From positions 2,294,001 to 2,358,000 of the forward strand of contig NC_061862.1 of NCBI RefSeq assembly GCF_907164915.1: 64,000 bases of DNA. The letters are read 5' to 3'. The position numbers and the translations under genes are program-made. Within the stretch, counting starts at the first letter, position 1, and every line of letters starts with the position of its first letter. This document shows positions 44,236-57,239 of this stretch, one piece after another. Below the pieces are notes generated by a model, which ran no database searches, had not been told where the DNA came from, and saw only the letters and a list, made by a program, of their open reading frames with translations. Source of the stretch: Impatiens glandulifera. Taxonomy: Eukaryota > Streptophyta > Magnoliopsida > Ericales > Balsaminaceae.

Positions 44236-47200
44236 AAAGGGAAGGTTCTCATACCCAGATTTTTATAATTTCAAACCAAATATAATTATACGTCCCAAAT
44301 CACAAGTCATTCAAATCTAAAACCATCAAAATCAAAATCATTTTAAAACTAACATTAGTAAGTGATCGTTTTCAATCTTTTAAAATTTTTGTGTTTCTAT
44401 CCATGCGACAATAATATAGTCTTATCATAATATTTGAAAGACTAAACCAACTAAGTAGGAGAATATGCAAAAATGAAGTATTCTCATACACATAATTTAT
44501 TAATTTCAAACTAAATATAATTATACGTCTTAAATCACAATCACTATAAAACCAACATTGGTAAATGATCATTCTCAATCTTTTAGAATTTTTATATTTT
44601 TATCTATACGACAATAATAAAGTCTTATCATATTATTTGTAAGACTAAATCAATTAAGTATGAGAATATGCAGAAATAAAGCATTCTCATCCACTAAGTT
44701 TTTATAATTCAAGTCGAATATAATTTTACGTCACAAATCACAAGTTACCAAATCATAATCTCTATAAACCAACATTAATAAGTGATTGTTCTCATTCTTT
44801 TAGAATTTTTGTATTTCTATATACGTGACAACAATATAGTCTTATCATATTATTTGTAAGAATAAACCATCTAAATAGGATAATATGTAGAAATGAAATA
44901 TTCTCATACACAGAATTTTATAATTCAAACTGAATATAATTATACATTCCAAATCAAAAGACATTCAAATCTAAAGTCACCAAATCACAATCATTATAAA
45001 ACCAAAATTAGTAAGTGATCGTTCTCAATCTTTTATAATTTTTGTTTTCTATCAACGCGGTAATAATATAGTTTTATCATATTATTTGTAAGACTAAACC
45101 AATTAAGTAGAAGAATATGCGTAAATAAAGTATTCTCATACATAGAGTTTTATAATCGAAACCGAATATAATTATACATCTCAAATCACAAATTATTCAA
45201 ATGACAAGTCATCAAATCACAATCACTGTAAAACCAACATTGGTAAATGATCATTCTCAATCTTTTAGAATTTTTGTATTTTTATCTACACGACAATAAT
45301 AAAGTCTTATCATATTATAAAATTACATAATTAAAGTGATTTTTCTCAATTTTTTAATATTTTTGTAGTTTTATTCATGCGGCAACAATATGATTTTATC
45401 ATATTATTTGTAAGTCTAAACCAATTAAATATGAGAATATGCAGAAATGAAGTATTCTCATACATAGAGTTTTATAATATCAAACTGAATATAATTTTAC
45501 GTCTCAACTCAAATCACAAGTCAACAAATCACAATCACTATAAAATCAACATTGATAATTGATCGTTCTCAATCTTTTAAATTTTGTGTGTTTCTATCCA
45601 TATGGAAATAATATAGTCTTATCATATTATTTGTAAGACTAAATCAACTACGTATGAGAATATGCAAAAATGAAGTATTCTCATACACAGAGTTTTATCA
45701 TCCAAACATAATATAATTTTACGTCACAAGTTATTCAAATCACATGTCACCAAATCACAATCACTATAAATTAATAATAGGAAGTGATTATTCTAAATCT
45801 TTTAGAATTTTTGTGTTTTATCCACATGACAATAATATAGTTTTATCATATTATTTGTAAGACTAAATAACTATGTAAGAGAATATACAGAAATAAAACA
45901 TTCTCATCCACCTAGTTTTTATAATTCAATGCGAATATAATTTTACGGCACAATTCACAAGTCATCAAATCACAGTCACTATAAAACCAAAATTAGTAAG
46001 TGATCATTTTCAATCTTTTATAATTTTTGTGTTTCTATCAACGCGAAATCAATACAGTCTTATCATATTATTTGTAAGACTAAACCAACTAAGTAGAATA
46101 ATATGCAGAAAACGAAATATTCTCATACTTAGAGATTTTATAATTTAAAACCGAATATAATTATACATCTCAAATCATAAGACATTCAAATCACAATCAC
46201 AATAAAACTAACATTAGTAAGTGATCGTTCTCAATCATTTATAATTTTTGTGTTTATATCCACGCGGCAGCGGCATCAATATAGTCTTATTATATTATTT
46301 GTAAAACTAAACCAACTAAGTTAGAGAATATGTAAAAATAAAATATTCTAATACGCAAATATTTATAATTTTAAACCGAATATAATTACATGACTCAAAT
46401 CATTAGTCATTCAAATCACAATTACTATAAAACCAACATTGGTAATAATCCAAATAGAATATAATTTTAGGTCAAAAATCATTCAAATCACAAGTCATCA
46501 ATTCACAATCACTATAAAGTACATTAATAAGTGATCGTTCTCATTGTATTAAAAAATTTGTGATTTTATCTACGAGGCTAAAATATAGCCTTTTCATATT
46601 ATTTGTAAGACTAAACCAACTAACTAGTAGAATATGTAGAAATGAAGTATTCTCATACACAGAGTTTTTATAATTTTAAATGGAATATAATTATACGTCC
46701 CAAATCAAAAGTCATTCAAATCTAAAGTCACCAAATCACAATAACTATAACCGTTCTTAATCTTTTACAATTATTGTGATTCTATCCATGCGGTAACATT
46801 ATATTATTATCATATTATTTTTAATTTCAAACTGAATATAATTATACGTGTCAAATCACAAGTTACCAAATCACAATCACTATAAAACCAACATTGGTAA
46901 ATGATCGTTCTCAATTTTTTAAAATATTTATATTTTTATCCACACGAAAATAATATAGTCTTATCATATTATTTGTAGGACTAAATAACCTAAGTAGGAG
47001 AATATGCAGAAATGAAGCATTCTAATTCACTGAGTTTTTATAATTTTAAAACGTCTCATATCAGAAGCCATTCAAATCTAAAGTCACCAAATCACAATCA
47101 CTATAAAAAAATTAATAAGTGATCATTCAAATTATATAGTCTTATCATATTATCATATTAAAATTTTATTATTTTATCCACACGAAAATAATATAGTCTT

Positions 47201-50200
47201 ATCATATTAAAATTTTGTGTTTTTATCTACACGACTACAATATAGCCTTATCAGATATTCAAATCTAAAGTCACCAAATTCCCATCACTATAATCGTTCT
47301 GAATCTTATAGTATTATTGTGATTCTATCCACACGGCAATATTATATTCTTATCATATAATTTTTAAGATTAAACTGAATATAATTATAGGTCTCAAATT
47401 ATAAATCATCAAATCACAATCACTATAAAACCAACATTGGTAAATGATCATCTACCGAGTTTTTATAATTCAAAGAGAATATAATTTTAAGTCACAAGTC
47501 ACCAAATCATAATCTCTATAAACCAACATTAATAAGTGATTGTTTTCAATCATTTAGAATTTTGTGTTTCAATCTACGCGGCAACAATATAGTCTTATCA
47601 TATTTTTTATAAAAATAAACCAACTAAATAGGATAATATGCAAAAATGAAATATTCTCATACACATAATTTTATAATCTAAACCGAATATAATTATACGT
47701 GCCAAATCAAAAGACATTCAGATAGTCACTAAATCACAATCACTATAAAACCAAAATTAGTAAGTGATCGTTCTCAATTTTTTATAATTTTAATCTTTCT
47801 ATCAACGCGGTAACAATATAATCTTATCATATTATTTGTAAGACTAAACCAACTAAGTAAAAGAATATGCAGAAATAAAGTATTCTCATATATAGAGTTT
47901 TTATAATTTCAAACCGAATATAATTATACATATCAAATCACAAGACATTCAAATCACAAGTCACCAAATCACAATCACAATAAAACCAACATTATTAAGT
48001 GATCTTTCTCAATCTTTTAGAAGTTTTTGTGTTTCTATCCACGCCACAACAATATAGTTTTAACATATTATTTTTAAGATTAATAAACCAACTAGGTAGG
48101 AGAATATGCAGAAATGAAGTATTCTCATACACGGGTTTTTTAATGTCAAACCGAATATAATTATACGTCCAAATCACAAAGCATTCAAATCTAAAACCAC
48201 CAAATCACAATCACTACGAAACTAACATTATTGAGTAATCATTCTCTATCTTTTAAATTTTGGTATTTCTATCCACACTGCAACAATACCATTTTATCAT
48301 ATTATTTGTAAGACAAAACAAACTAAGTATGAGAATATGCAGAAATGAAGTATTCTCATACATAGAGTTTTATAATTACCGAATATAATTTTAAGTCCCA
48401 CTCAAATCACAAGTCACCAAATCACAATCACTATAAAACCAACATTGATAATTGATCGTTCTCAATCTTTTTAATTTTTAGTGTTTATCCATTTGAAAAT
48501 AATATAGTCTTATCATATTATTTGTAAGACTAAATCAACTAAGTATGAGAATATGCAGAAATGAAGTATTCTCATACACCGAGTTTTTATCATTCAAACA
48601 AAATATAATTTTACGTCACAAATCACAAGTCATTCAAATTACAAGTCACCAAATCACAATCACTATAAATTAATAATAGGAAATGATCGTTCTCAATATT
48701 TTAAAATTTTTGTGTTTCTATTTACACAGTAACAATATAATCTTATCATATTATTTTTAAGACTAAACCAATTAAGTATGAGAATATTTAAAAATAAAAT
48801 ATTCTCACACAGTTTTTTATAATTTCAAACTAAATATAATTAGATGTCCTAATCACAAATCTTTCAAATTTAAAGAACCAAATCAAAATCACTATAAAAT
48901 CAACATTAGTAAGTGATTGTTCTCAATCTTCTAGAATTTTTGTGATTCTATCAATTCGACAACAATATAATCTTATTATATTATTTGTAAAATTAAACCA
49001 ACTAAGTATGAAAATACGAATAAATGAAGTATTCTCAATTTTATAATTTCAAACCAAATATAATTTATACGTCCCAAATCATTAGTCATCAAATCACAAT
49101 AACTATAAAAACCAACATTGGTAATGATTGTTCTCAATCTTTTAGAATTTTGTGTTTTTATCCACGCTGTAATAATATAGTCTAATCATATTTTTTTTAA
49201 GACTAAACTAACTAAGTAGAAAAATATACATATATAAATTATCCTCATACACAAAATTTTTAAATTTCAAACCAAATATATTTTTACATCACCAAATCAC
49301 AATCATTATAAACCAAAATAGAATGTGATCGTTCTCAATCTTTAAAAATTATTGTGTTTCTATCGACGCAGCAACAATATAGTCTTGTCATATTGGTTTA
49401 AAACTAAACCAGCAAAGTCGGAGAATATATAAAAACTAAGTATTCTAATACTCAAAAATTTATAATTTTAAACCAAATATAATTTACATCTCAAATCACT
49501 ACTCATTCAATTCACAAGTCATCAAATCACAGTCACTTTAAAACCAACATTGGTAATGATCGTTCTAAATCTTTTAGAATTTGTTGTTTTTATTCATGCG
49601 ACAACAATATAGTCTTATCATATAAGACTAAATCAACTAAGTAAGAGAATAAACAAATATGAAGTATTCTCATACACATAGTTTTATAATCCAAACGGAA
49701 TATAATTTTACGTCACACATCACAATCACTATAAAGCAACATTAATAAGGGATCGTTCTCAATCTATTGTGTTTCTATGTACGCGACAACAATATAGTCT
49801 TATCATATTATTTGTAAAACTAAACTAACTAACTAGTATAATATGCAGAAATGAAATATTCTTAGTTTTTATAATTTTAAACTAAATATATTTTTACATC
49901 ACAAATCACAAGTCATTCAAATCTAAATTCACCAAATCATAGTCACTATAGAATCAACATTAGTAAATAACAATCTTTTAAAATTATTGTTATTTTATTT
50001 TAGAATCAACATTAGTAAATAACAATCTTTTAAAATTATTGTTATTTTATTTATGCGACAACAATATATTTTTATCATATTATTTTTAAGATTAAACTAA
50101 CTAAGTAGGAATATGCAGAAATGAAGTATTCTCGTACACAAAATTTTGTAATTTCAAACTAAATATTATTATACATCTCAAATAATAAGTCATTCAAATC

Positions 50201-50815
50201 AAGTCACCAAATCACAATCACTATAAAATTAACATGAGTAAGTCATCATTTTCAATCTTTTAGAATTTTTGTGTTTCAATCCACACGGCAACAATATAAT
50301 TTTATTATATTATTTGTAAGACTAAACCAACTAAGTAATACTGAACTGAAGTATTCTCTTACACAAAATTTTTATATTTTCAAACTGAATATAATTATAC
50401 ATCTCAAATTATAAGTCATTAAAAAAGTTACCAAATCACAATCACTATAAAATCATCATTAGTATGTGATGGTCCCCAGTCATTTTAAAATTTTGTGTTT
50501 GTATTCACGTAGGTAACAATATTATTTTTAAGACTAAATTAACTAAGTAAGAAAATATACAGAAATGAAGTATCTGTAGTGATTTAATTATGTAATACTT
50601 AATACTCTTAAATTCAAAATCACAAGTTGAGTTGAGTGATATTGTTCCTAATCTTTTAGAAGTTTTGTATTTTTATTCATGTGACAACAATATAGTTTTA
50701 TTATATATTATTATTTCTTTTAAAACTAAAGTAACTAAGAAAATGAATATGCAGAAGTGATGTATTTTCAAATTTTATGATTTAATCACAAGTTAAGTGA
50801 TATTGCCTCTTAATA
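44236..50815. repeat. AT-rich satellite array, block 3
   Basis: The same monomer family and orientation as block 2, but more rearranged, with partial monomers and short internal duplications (for example 47130-47220). From about 50570 it decays to barely recognisable copies, ending near 50815. All ORFs inside are chance translations of the repeat. Confidence 0.93.
49949..50052. repeat. Exact 52-bp tandem duplication in satellite
   Basis: 49949-50000 and 50001-50052 are identical, starting TAGAATCAACATTAGTAAAT. The surrounding monomers differ at many positions, so this is a recent local event. Confidence 0.95.
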
Positions 50816-51870
50816 AGTCAAAAGAATATTGAATGTATAGAGTTAGATATTCAAATAATTATCAAACTTAATTTAAAATAAATATATAGAATATGATGTT
50901 TTTGTCTTGTATTTAATGTTTATGTACCTAATTTAGTCTAACTAATTATCTATAGTTTCTTCTTATATATTCTTATAATACTGATCTTAAACTCTATTAG
51001 ATATATTATATTTGTTTAACAAATTAGGTAAGACTATTTTTTTTTTTGTTAGAAAGAATTATTGTAACAGAAGTTTAAGTCATCCAAACAGATTAATTAG
51101 TGATTAAGTTGTTCCCTCCAAGAATTAATTAGTGATTAAGTTTAAGTCATCCAAACATATTTTTTTGTGTACCTTAAATAAATTGTAACCAAGTAATGGA
51201 AGCTATAATTTAAAATTAAAGTTTAAGTTATTTAAATGGTTATAGTACATTACAGAAAACAAATAAACGAACTTACATGCGAGGAATCAAATTTATTTAA
51301 GCTTCGAGAATTGGTTCACAGCTTTGAGAATTGGTTCACAGCCAGTCTATGTAAAAATTTCTATAGTTTCATCGCAAAAACGAACTCCAAAACAATAATA
51401 TTACATGGTTTTGATTTAATATACAATAACGCTTGTAACAAAAAAAAAGATTGCTCAAAGAGAAAAGATTAAAACATACCGAATTTATTATATTTAGAAT
51501 TGACAATGATCCAGTTTATAAATTGTTGTTGTCAACCTCCCATGAATGATTCAACCCACATTAATTGAGGAAAATAATAAACACAACCTTGAACATTACT
51601 CTAGGTATAAATAACTAGATAAGTACCACTCTTAAATTACAATTTTTTAATGTTAGATCATGAGTTTTGAATTTTAAAAACTTTAAATGACTAGATCATA
51701 AAACTCTTCAATCACGATTATTGAATGTTCAAACATTATTTTTCCTCATCTAATAAAACTATCATGAACATTCACTCTCGGGTCTTTTTCTTTTTTCTAC
51801 TTGTTCTTCCTTACCTAGACTATCTCGTTCTCACCAATTTAATTTTATTCGAGTTATATTACTTACCAAT
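50816..51870. other. AT-rich unclassified DNA
   Basis: No gene is recognised. AAGTTTAAGTCATCCAAACA recurs within 51070-51160, along with a TTAATTAGTGATTAAGTT duplicate, and a GAGAATTGGTTCACAGC(T/C) doublet lies at 51308-51342. Reading frames are short and low-complexity. Confidence 0.5.
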
Positions 51871-52222
51871 TTAGAGTTTGTTGACGAAATCCCAAATCAC
51901 TGATGATGAAAGCATTCAGAAACTGGGTAAACGAATAAACAACCTCGAAATCATCTCTGCCAAACAAATTAGAAGCACTAGTGCAAATCAAATTGACATG
52001 TTACATCAAGATATTCAAGAAATCTAACTGAATGTGTCACATTTCGTAGCAAGAAAAACGAGAGAACAACAAGACTCGCAATATAATCACTGTTTGTGGC
52101 AAAATCTAGAAACAAAACTTGAATCAATACCTGTCAACAAGATCGAGGAAGAACACAAAGGAGCATCATCATCATCATTATCGACTTCAACCAGTCAAAA
52201 AAGAGAAAGTTGTTGGAGATGA
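51871..52222 (+). pseudogene. Unrecognised helical protein fragment
   Basis: The plus strand reads a helix-like stretch (SIQKLGKRINNLEIISAKQI, IDMLHQDIQEI), a TAA, then further codons NVSHFVARKTREQQDSQYNH ending in a serine run and a stop at 52222. The composition resembles the end of a coiled-coil or retrotransposon gag-type tail. I recognise no family. It may be coincidence. Confidence 0.25.
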
Positions 52223-52270
52223 AATATTTATCCGACCATATGCGAACCTGTCAAGTAACAACCAACTAGA

Positions 52271-52441
52271 ATAAAAGACAGATGTTTTACAAGCATAAAA
52301 ATTGATGTGACTACAAGAAAACGACAAGAGCTTTATCATTAAAGAATCCTAGAAAATAAAAGAAAGATGTTTCACAAGCATAAAAATGAATGTGACTACA
52401 AACAAACAACAAGAAGCTTTATCATTAAAGAATCCTAGAAT
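52271..52441. repeat. 85-bp tandem duplication
   Basis: Two units at 52271-52355 and 52356-52441, each beginning ATAAAAGA(C/A)AGATGTTT and ending TTAAAGAATCCTAGAA, with about ten differences. AAGAATCCTAGAATTG occurs again near 52561. Confidence 0.85.
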
Positions 52442-53149
52442 TGTGTCTGGACAATTTTGAAGGAACTAATAATCCGAGAGGTTGGGTTAAAAAAGAAAAT
52501 TCAGGTTTTTGGAAATTTCACAATTAAAGACGTATAACTTAAAAAACAGGAGCTTATTTTTAAGAATCCTAGAATTGATGAGCATAACTCGTCAGATAGA
52601 TATACATACAGACATGGGGATAATTAAATTGATGATCTATCTATCGGGGTCTCTTTTCTTTCTGCTATACATAAAGACAGACACATCGGTATATCATAAG
52701 ATCCTCCTCCCTCAATATTCCCAGTACAGACAGAGTGGTCAGAATAAATCTAGCTAACCAAGATCAAGGAAATTCATTTCATGTAAACGACGGAGAAATC
52801 GAGAGCGATCGATCGATAAAAGGGCCTTGACGAATTTATTGGGTTAGTACAAGAGTTTGGTAGAACTAATTCGGGAGGGCTAAGATGACATATGGGGTTA
52901 CTACATATTATTTAATGGAGTACAGACAGGGGTTACTAACCCAGATTAGCGTTTCATCAAGGAGAATCAGGTCATTATCGAATTTCATCAACTAAAGAAA
53001 CATAATTATTGACGAATACATTGATCAAACCAAGAAAGAAAGATTGGGAAATTAGGGTTTGTCTTAAGCCATTAATTAGGATGGAATAATCTAGAAGAAA
53101 AGAAAAGAAATGAAATGAGAAGACTGACTGACCAGAGGATAATCTAGAA
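52442..53149. other. Unclassified, low gene content
   Basis: There is no credible ORF. The minus strand shows a possible leader with AAACCCTAATTTCCC (about 53062-53047) downstream of the promoter-like segment at 53150-53410. Nothing downstream looks like an exon. Confidence 0.35.
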
Positions 53150-53410
53150 AGAAGGAACGGTCGGGTGGATTTCACTCTCCGGTCACTTTTCCTCTAAACT
53201 GCGTAAATCTGGCGCAGAGAGAGCTCCTCCGGTAGGCCGACCGAGAAGAGAAGAGAAGAGAGACGCGTAGAAACGGTGGGGTGGATGGATGATCCGATCA
53301 TCCCTCGCTTTTCCTCCAACTAGCGTAAACCTGGCTCCGCAGATCTCCTCTTCATCCGAGAAGAGAAGAGAGATGGCCCCGGACTACTGTATTTATACTT
53401 TTTTATTTGA
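53150..53410 (-). promoter_or_regulatory. Orphan TATA promoter and CT-rich leader
   Basis: The minus strand has AAGTATAAATACAGTAG (TATAAATA at 53397-53390), about 30 bases before a pyrimidine-rich leader (CTCTCTTCTCTTCTCGG). The leader region is duplicated imperfectly: CTCTTCTCTTCTCGG..GAGGAG..CT..GC..CAG.TTTACGC occurs at about 53375-53310 and 53270-53200. It is GC-richer than anything near it. It looks like a genuine plant core promoter and 5' leader, but no gene follows toward lower coordinates. Confidence 0.45.
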
Positions 53411-53564
53411 AACGCGTGTGACCGTTATTCATTAACTTTATTTAAAGTCCGATTAATTCATTTTAAGTCCGGTTAATTTTAAAATATATTTTATATATTT
53501 ATAATTCATATTAAACTTGTATATAAATTACATATTAATAATTATTTAAGTAATAATAATATAT

Positions 53565-53880
53565 AGATAATTTAATTTAAGTGGTAAAAGGTTATCGGGC
53601 AATTAAAGAAGTCACCAGATAATTTGTGGGCAGATTTAATTAGACTAGCATCAATTCCATGGTTGATCACTTGGAAGAGACCATGGCTAAGACGTACATG
53701 CCTCTTTGATAACACATTCCTTGGTTGCTTCTTCATCATCTTTGAAGTAGCCCTCTAGGTCAATCACAGGCTTCTTGAGCTCCTCTTGAGAGATAATTTG
53801 ATCCCCTCTTGTGATCGGCCAAACAATTTTGAAGGAAAGGAAATAGAATCATAAGGGAAAAACTTGTTTTCTACTACTTT
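53565..53880 (-). pseudogene. GA20ox: GA20-oxidase-like copy C, exon 1 fragment
   Basis: A third minus-strand copy of the exon 1 coding region (53830-53600) with the TWPITRGD-, SQEEL- and KECV.KEAC-type matches of copies A and B, but with small deletions. Its 3' side joins intron 1 sequence (GATAATTTAATTTAAGTGGT) by a deletion at about 53596. The TATA-like TATATAAATAG lies on the minus strand at 53946-53936. No exons 2-3 follow. Confidence 0.75.
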
Positions 53881-54079
53881 TGCTTTTTTTTTTTCCTATA
53901 TGGGGAAGAGACAGAATTCTCACGCAACAGAAGATCTATTTATATAGATCTTCATATGCATTATATGAAATTGTATCTAAAACATGAGCATCTATTTGGC
54001 CGTACCAATAGGACATTGCATGAGCTAATAAATTGAAAGATCATTTAAACATATATATATTAGCTCAAGTGTCATTGCT

Positions 54080-54428
54080 AAAAAAAAAAAAATTGGTACT
54101 TTCTTCCCTTAGAAAATGTGGTCATACTAAGAATTATGATAGATTAATACACGGAGCTAGAATTTGAAATTTAACCGAACTAAGAAAATCTATGTGTTCT
54201 TTCTCTCTGTATGATTATTTTTCCGCACAAATTGGTATTAGAGTCATTTTTTTCGTGTCTGGTTTCGTGGTTGTATAAACACTGGAGAATCAAGATTTCG
54301 AAGAATTGGTTTGAACGCATTGAAGCATTGTGATCAAGAAACTCACAGAACATGGCGAGTTACAAACTAGAAAAGTTCAATGGAAAGAATGATTTCCACC
54401 TATGGAGAATCAAGATGCTGGCCCATTT
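54080..54428 (+). mobile_element. Copia 5' end (LTR tail, PBS, gag start) fused to PMT gene
   Basis: An LTR tail runs to about 54230, followed by the PBS TGGTATTAGAGTC (54233-54245), a leader, and a gag N-terminus in frame from 54361 (KLEKFNGKNDFHLWRIKML), the standard copia opening. The ATG at 54353 is one base out of that frame. At about 54428 the sequence switches to the VVPVQND segment of the PMT-like protein. No other retroelement part remains. Confidence 0.8.
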
Positions 54429-56433
54429 GTAGTTCCTGTCCAAAACGATGAGGTGTCGTCTCAAGAGAAGAGAATTGATTCGAAGGACCAGGAAAGCGAG
54501 GTTAAAGAGATCGCTAGTGGGAACGAGAATAATGATAAACAATTTGAGGACAACCGTGGTGACTTCCAAGACAGAGATAGAAAAGAAGGATGACTTTGAT
54601 GTTGCAACAAACAAGGATAGTGATGGAAGTAACACGCAGACATCCGAAGGTGGTAATGAAAACAAACCAAATCCAAATGAGACTGAGAATAAATCAGACA
54701 ATTCTGATGAGAATACAGAAGAGAAGGTGAAGCAAGACAAAGAGGAGTCTTCTGCTGAACTATTTCCTTCAGGCCCACAATCAGAGCTTTTAAATGAAAC
54801 CAGCACCCAAAATGGGGCATTTACAACTCAGGATACAGAGTCTAAAAATGAAAAGGAATCACAGGAATCTGATGGACAAAGTGGATATAAATGGAGATTG
54901 TGCAATGTCACCGCTGGCCCAGATTACATTCCTTGTCTTGATAACCTGCAAGCTATAAAGAGCCTAAGATCAACAAAGCATTATGAGCACAGGGAGAGAC
55001 ATTGCCCAGAGGATCCTCCCACCTGTCTTGTTCCTCTTCCAGAAGGATACCAAAAATCCGTTGATTGGCCTACTAGCAGGGAAAAGGTGCATGGTTCTTC
55101 TTATCTTTTTGTGCTGTATATTTATTTTTATTTGTTTAAGATGAATTTCTTATAATGTTTGTCTTTTGCAGATATGGTATCATAATGTTCCACATACGAA
55201 ACTTGCTGAGATTAAGGGACACCAGAACTGGGTGAAAGTTAGTGGTGATTATCTTACGTTTCCTGGTGGTGGAACCCAGTTTAAACATGGAGCACTTCAT
55301 TATATTGATTTCATACAACAGGTTGGATTTTCTAACTACTGCAGTTTTTGGCAACACATTTATTATTTAATCTAAATAACTGTGCTGATTTGAATTAAGT
55401 TTATTATGATAACTGTCATCTAAAATCACTTAACTATTTAAATTCAGCTCAAATTATAATTAAGCTGAAAAATGTGGCTTAATTTCATAAGCTATGAATG
55501 TCTTAAATCTGCAAAATAGTAAGATCGTACAGAAGACAACTTTGACCTCTGGCTTGCTTTACTATAACTACTTCCCTACATTAGATCCTCAATTTATCAA
55601 ATGAACTTGCATCAGGCACTTAAAATTTTGATATTTTCTTTTGGTTTATTCGGCATTTATTTTACACACTTGACTAATTCGACACTTAGAATTAGGCATT
55701 CGACGTTCAACACTTAATTTTCAGTTTTAACACACCCTAAGTGTGTGATCAATTCTTAAATGAATTGTTTTTGAGTGCTTTGAAACTGTTTGTCTCCCTT
55801 TGACTAGAATTAAAAATTCCAATGTACACTTTTAGCATGATGGATACATATACTTTTTGTTTTCTGCAGTCTGTACCTGATATTGGTTGGGGAAAGCGAT
55901 CTCGGGTGGTATTAGATGTTGGGTGTGGGGTTGCTAGCTTTGGAGGCTATCTCTTTGATAAAGATGTGCTCACCATGTCTGTGGCCCCGAAAGATGAACA
56001 TGAAGCACAAGTTCAATTTGCACTTGAAAGAGGCATCCCTGCTATATCTGCAGTAATGGGCACCAAGAGACTTCCATACCCTGCAAGAGTATTTGATGTT
56101 GTCCATTGTGCTCGTTGTAGGGTCCCCTGGCACATTGAAGGTACTCTCTTGATTTTTTTTATTACGGTTTCGATAATCTTCTTAGTTGACTTTGGAACTT
56201 AAGCTTTTATGATACTTGTTTCTTAAGTGTTTTCAGCTTTAAACACAAGAATTCCACGATTCCTATTTGTCTTTAATATGTGGAGGGATTTATCTGCACA
56301 ATTTGCTAATTTCTTTGCATAACCAATTGAGCCTAGTTAGAAACTGGTATTTTATCACAATCAAGATCCTATTGAATAATTGTCAAAAGTTCAAACTGAA
56401 AGTGATTTTTTTCGTTTGGTTAAGATATTTCTA

Positions 56434-56668
56434 GGGCCTTGTTAGGTTTGGATTATTTGTGTTTAATCTCGAATAACACACCACTGAATCATCCACCCCC
56501 ATCAATAACATGATTCAAATCATAAACCAAAATATCCTGTTTATTTATTATTTATGTACACCCTTAATGTCCTTTTACCTAAATAATCAATTTTAATAAC
56601 CTACACTGGACAAGGTTATATGAAAACAACCCTCTGGTTATCCAAATAACCCAAGTTTGAACAATGCC
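56434..56668. mobile_element. MITE in PMT intron 3
   Basis: The left end GGGCCTTGTTAGGTTTGGAT and the right end (inverse of AACCCAAGTTTGAACAATGCC) form ~25-base imperfect terminal inverted repeats ending in the GGGC.TTGTT type. It is 235 bp with no coding capacity. Superfamily uncertain; the target duplication is unclear (TA at best). Confidence 0.6.
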
Positions 56669-57133
56669 TAAATCATGATCTGGATCATATAGTACGATTT
56701 TTCTTGTAACCATTGAACGCTTCTTGCGCTTATTTTTTTTCTATGAAAGTTGATCTTTTTCAAAAAAAGATTATATAGTACAATTTTTGTTTATTTGGCA
56801 TACAAATTATTTTCTAGACCATGATTCAAATTGTAGTGTAACTTTTTTTTTATTTACTTCGGTATTATGACATTTTTTTTTTCTAGAAGATCCTGATTAT
56901 ATTATTTTTCTAAATCATTGTGATTTATGATAATATTTTTCTGAATATATAACAAAACAACTCGTTACTTCATGCAGGCGGTAAACTACTGTTGGAGCTG
57001 AACCGATTACTTCGGCCTGGAGGCTACTTTGTGTGGTCTGCTACACCTGTTTACCAAAAACTTACAGAAGATGTTGAGATCTGGGAAGGTAGATGATTAT
57101 ATTAGTACAGTATATTATCGTTTCCTTGACAGT

Positions 57134-57239
57134 AATTCAATTGTTGTTGTTGTTAACACCATATGTTACATGTGATCTTACTTTGCAATTCAATTGTTGT
57201 TGTTATTAACACCATATGTTACATGTGATTTTACTTTGC
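57134..57239. repeat. 53-bp tandem duplication at intron acceptor
   Basis: 57134-57186 and 57187-57239 are copies of AATTCAATTGTTGTTGTT...TTACTTTGCA. Only the second copy is followed by G to make the CAG acceptor of exon 5 at 57240-57241. The first copy has CAA and so cannot splice. Confidence 0.9.

Noticed and set aside
30799..50815. Regularly spaced repeats resembling a CRISPR array
   Set aside because: Whole 200-235 bp monomers repeat, there are no short identical repeats with unique spacers, and the sequence is eukaryotic.
51236..51472. 78-codon ORF as a small gene
   Set aside because: AT-rich, includes a local duplicate (GAGAATTGGTTCACAGC), no recognisable domain.
54360..54806. Ser/Leu-rich minus-strand ORFs opposite the PMT exon
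   Set aside because: Antisense of the acidic PMT stalk; no features of a gene.
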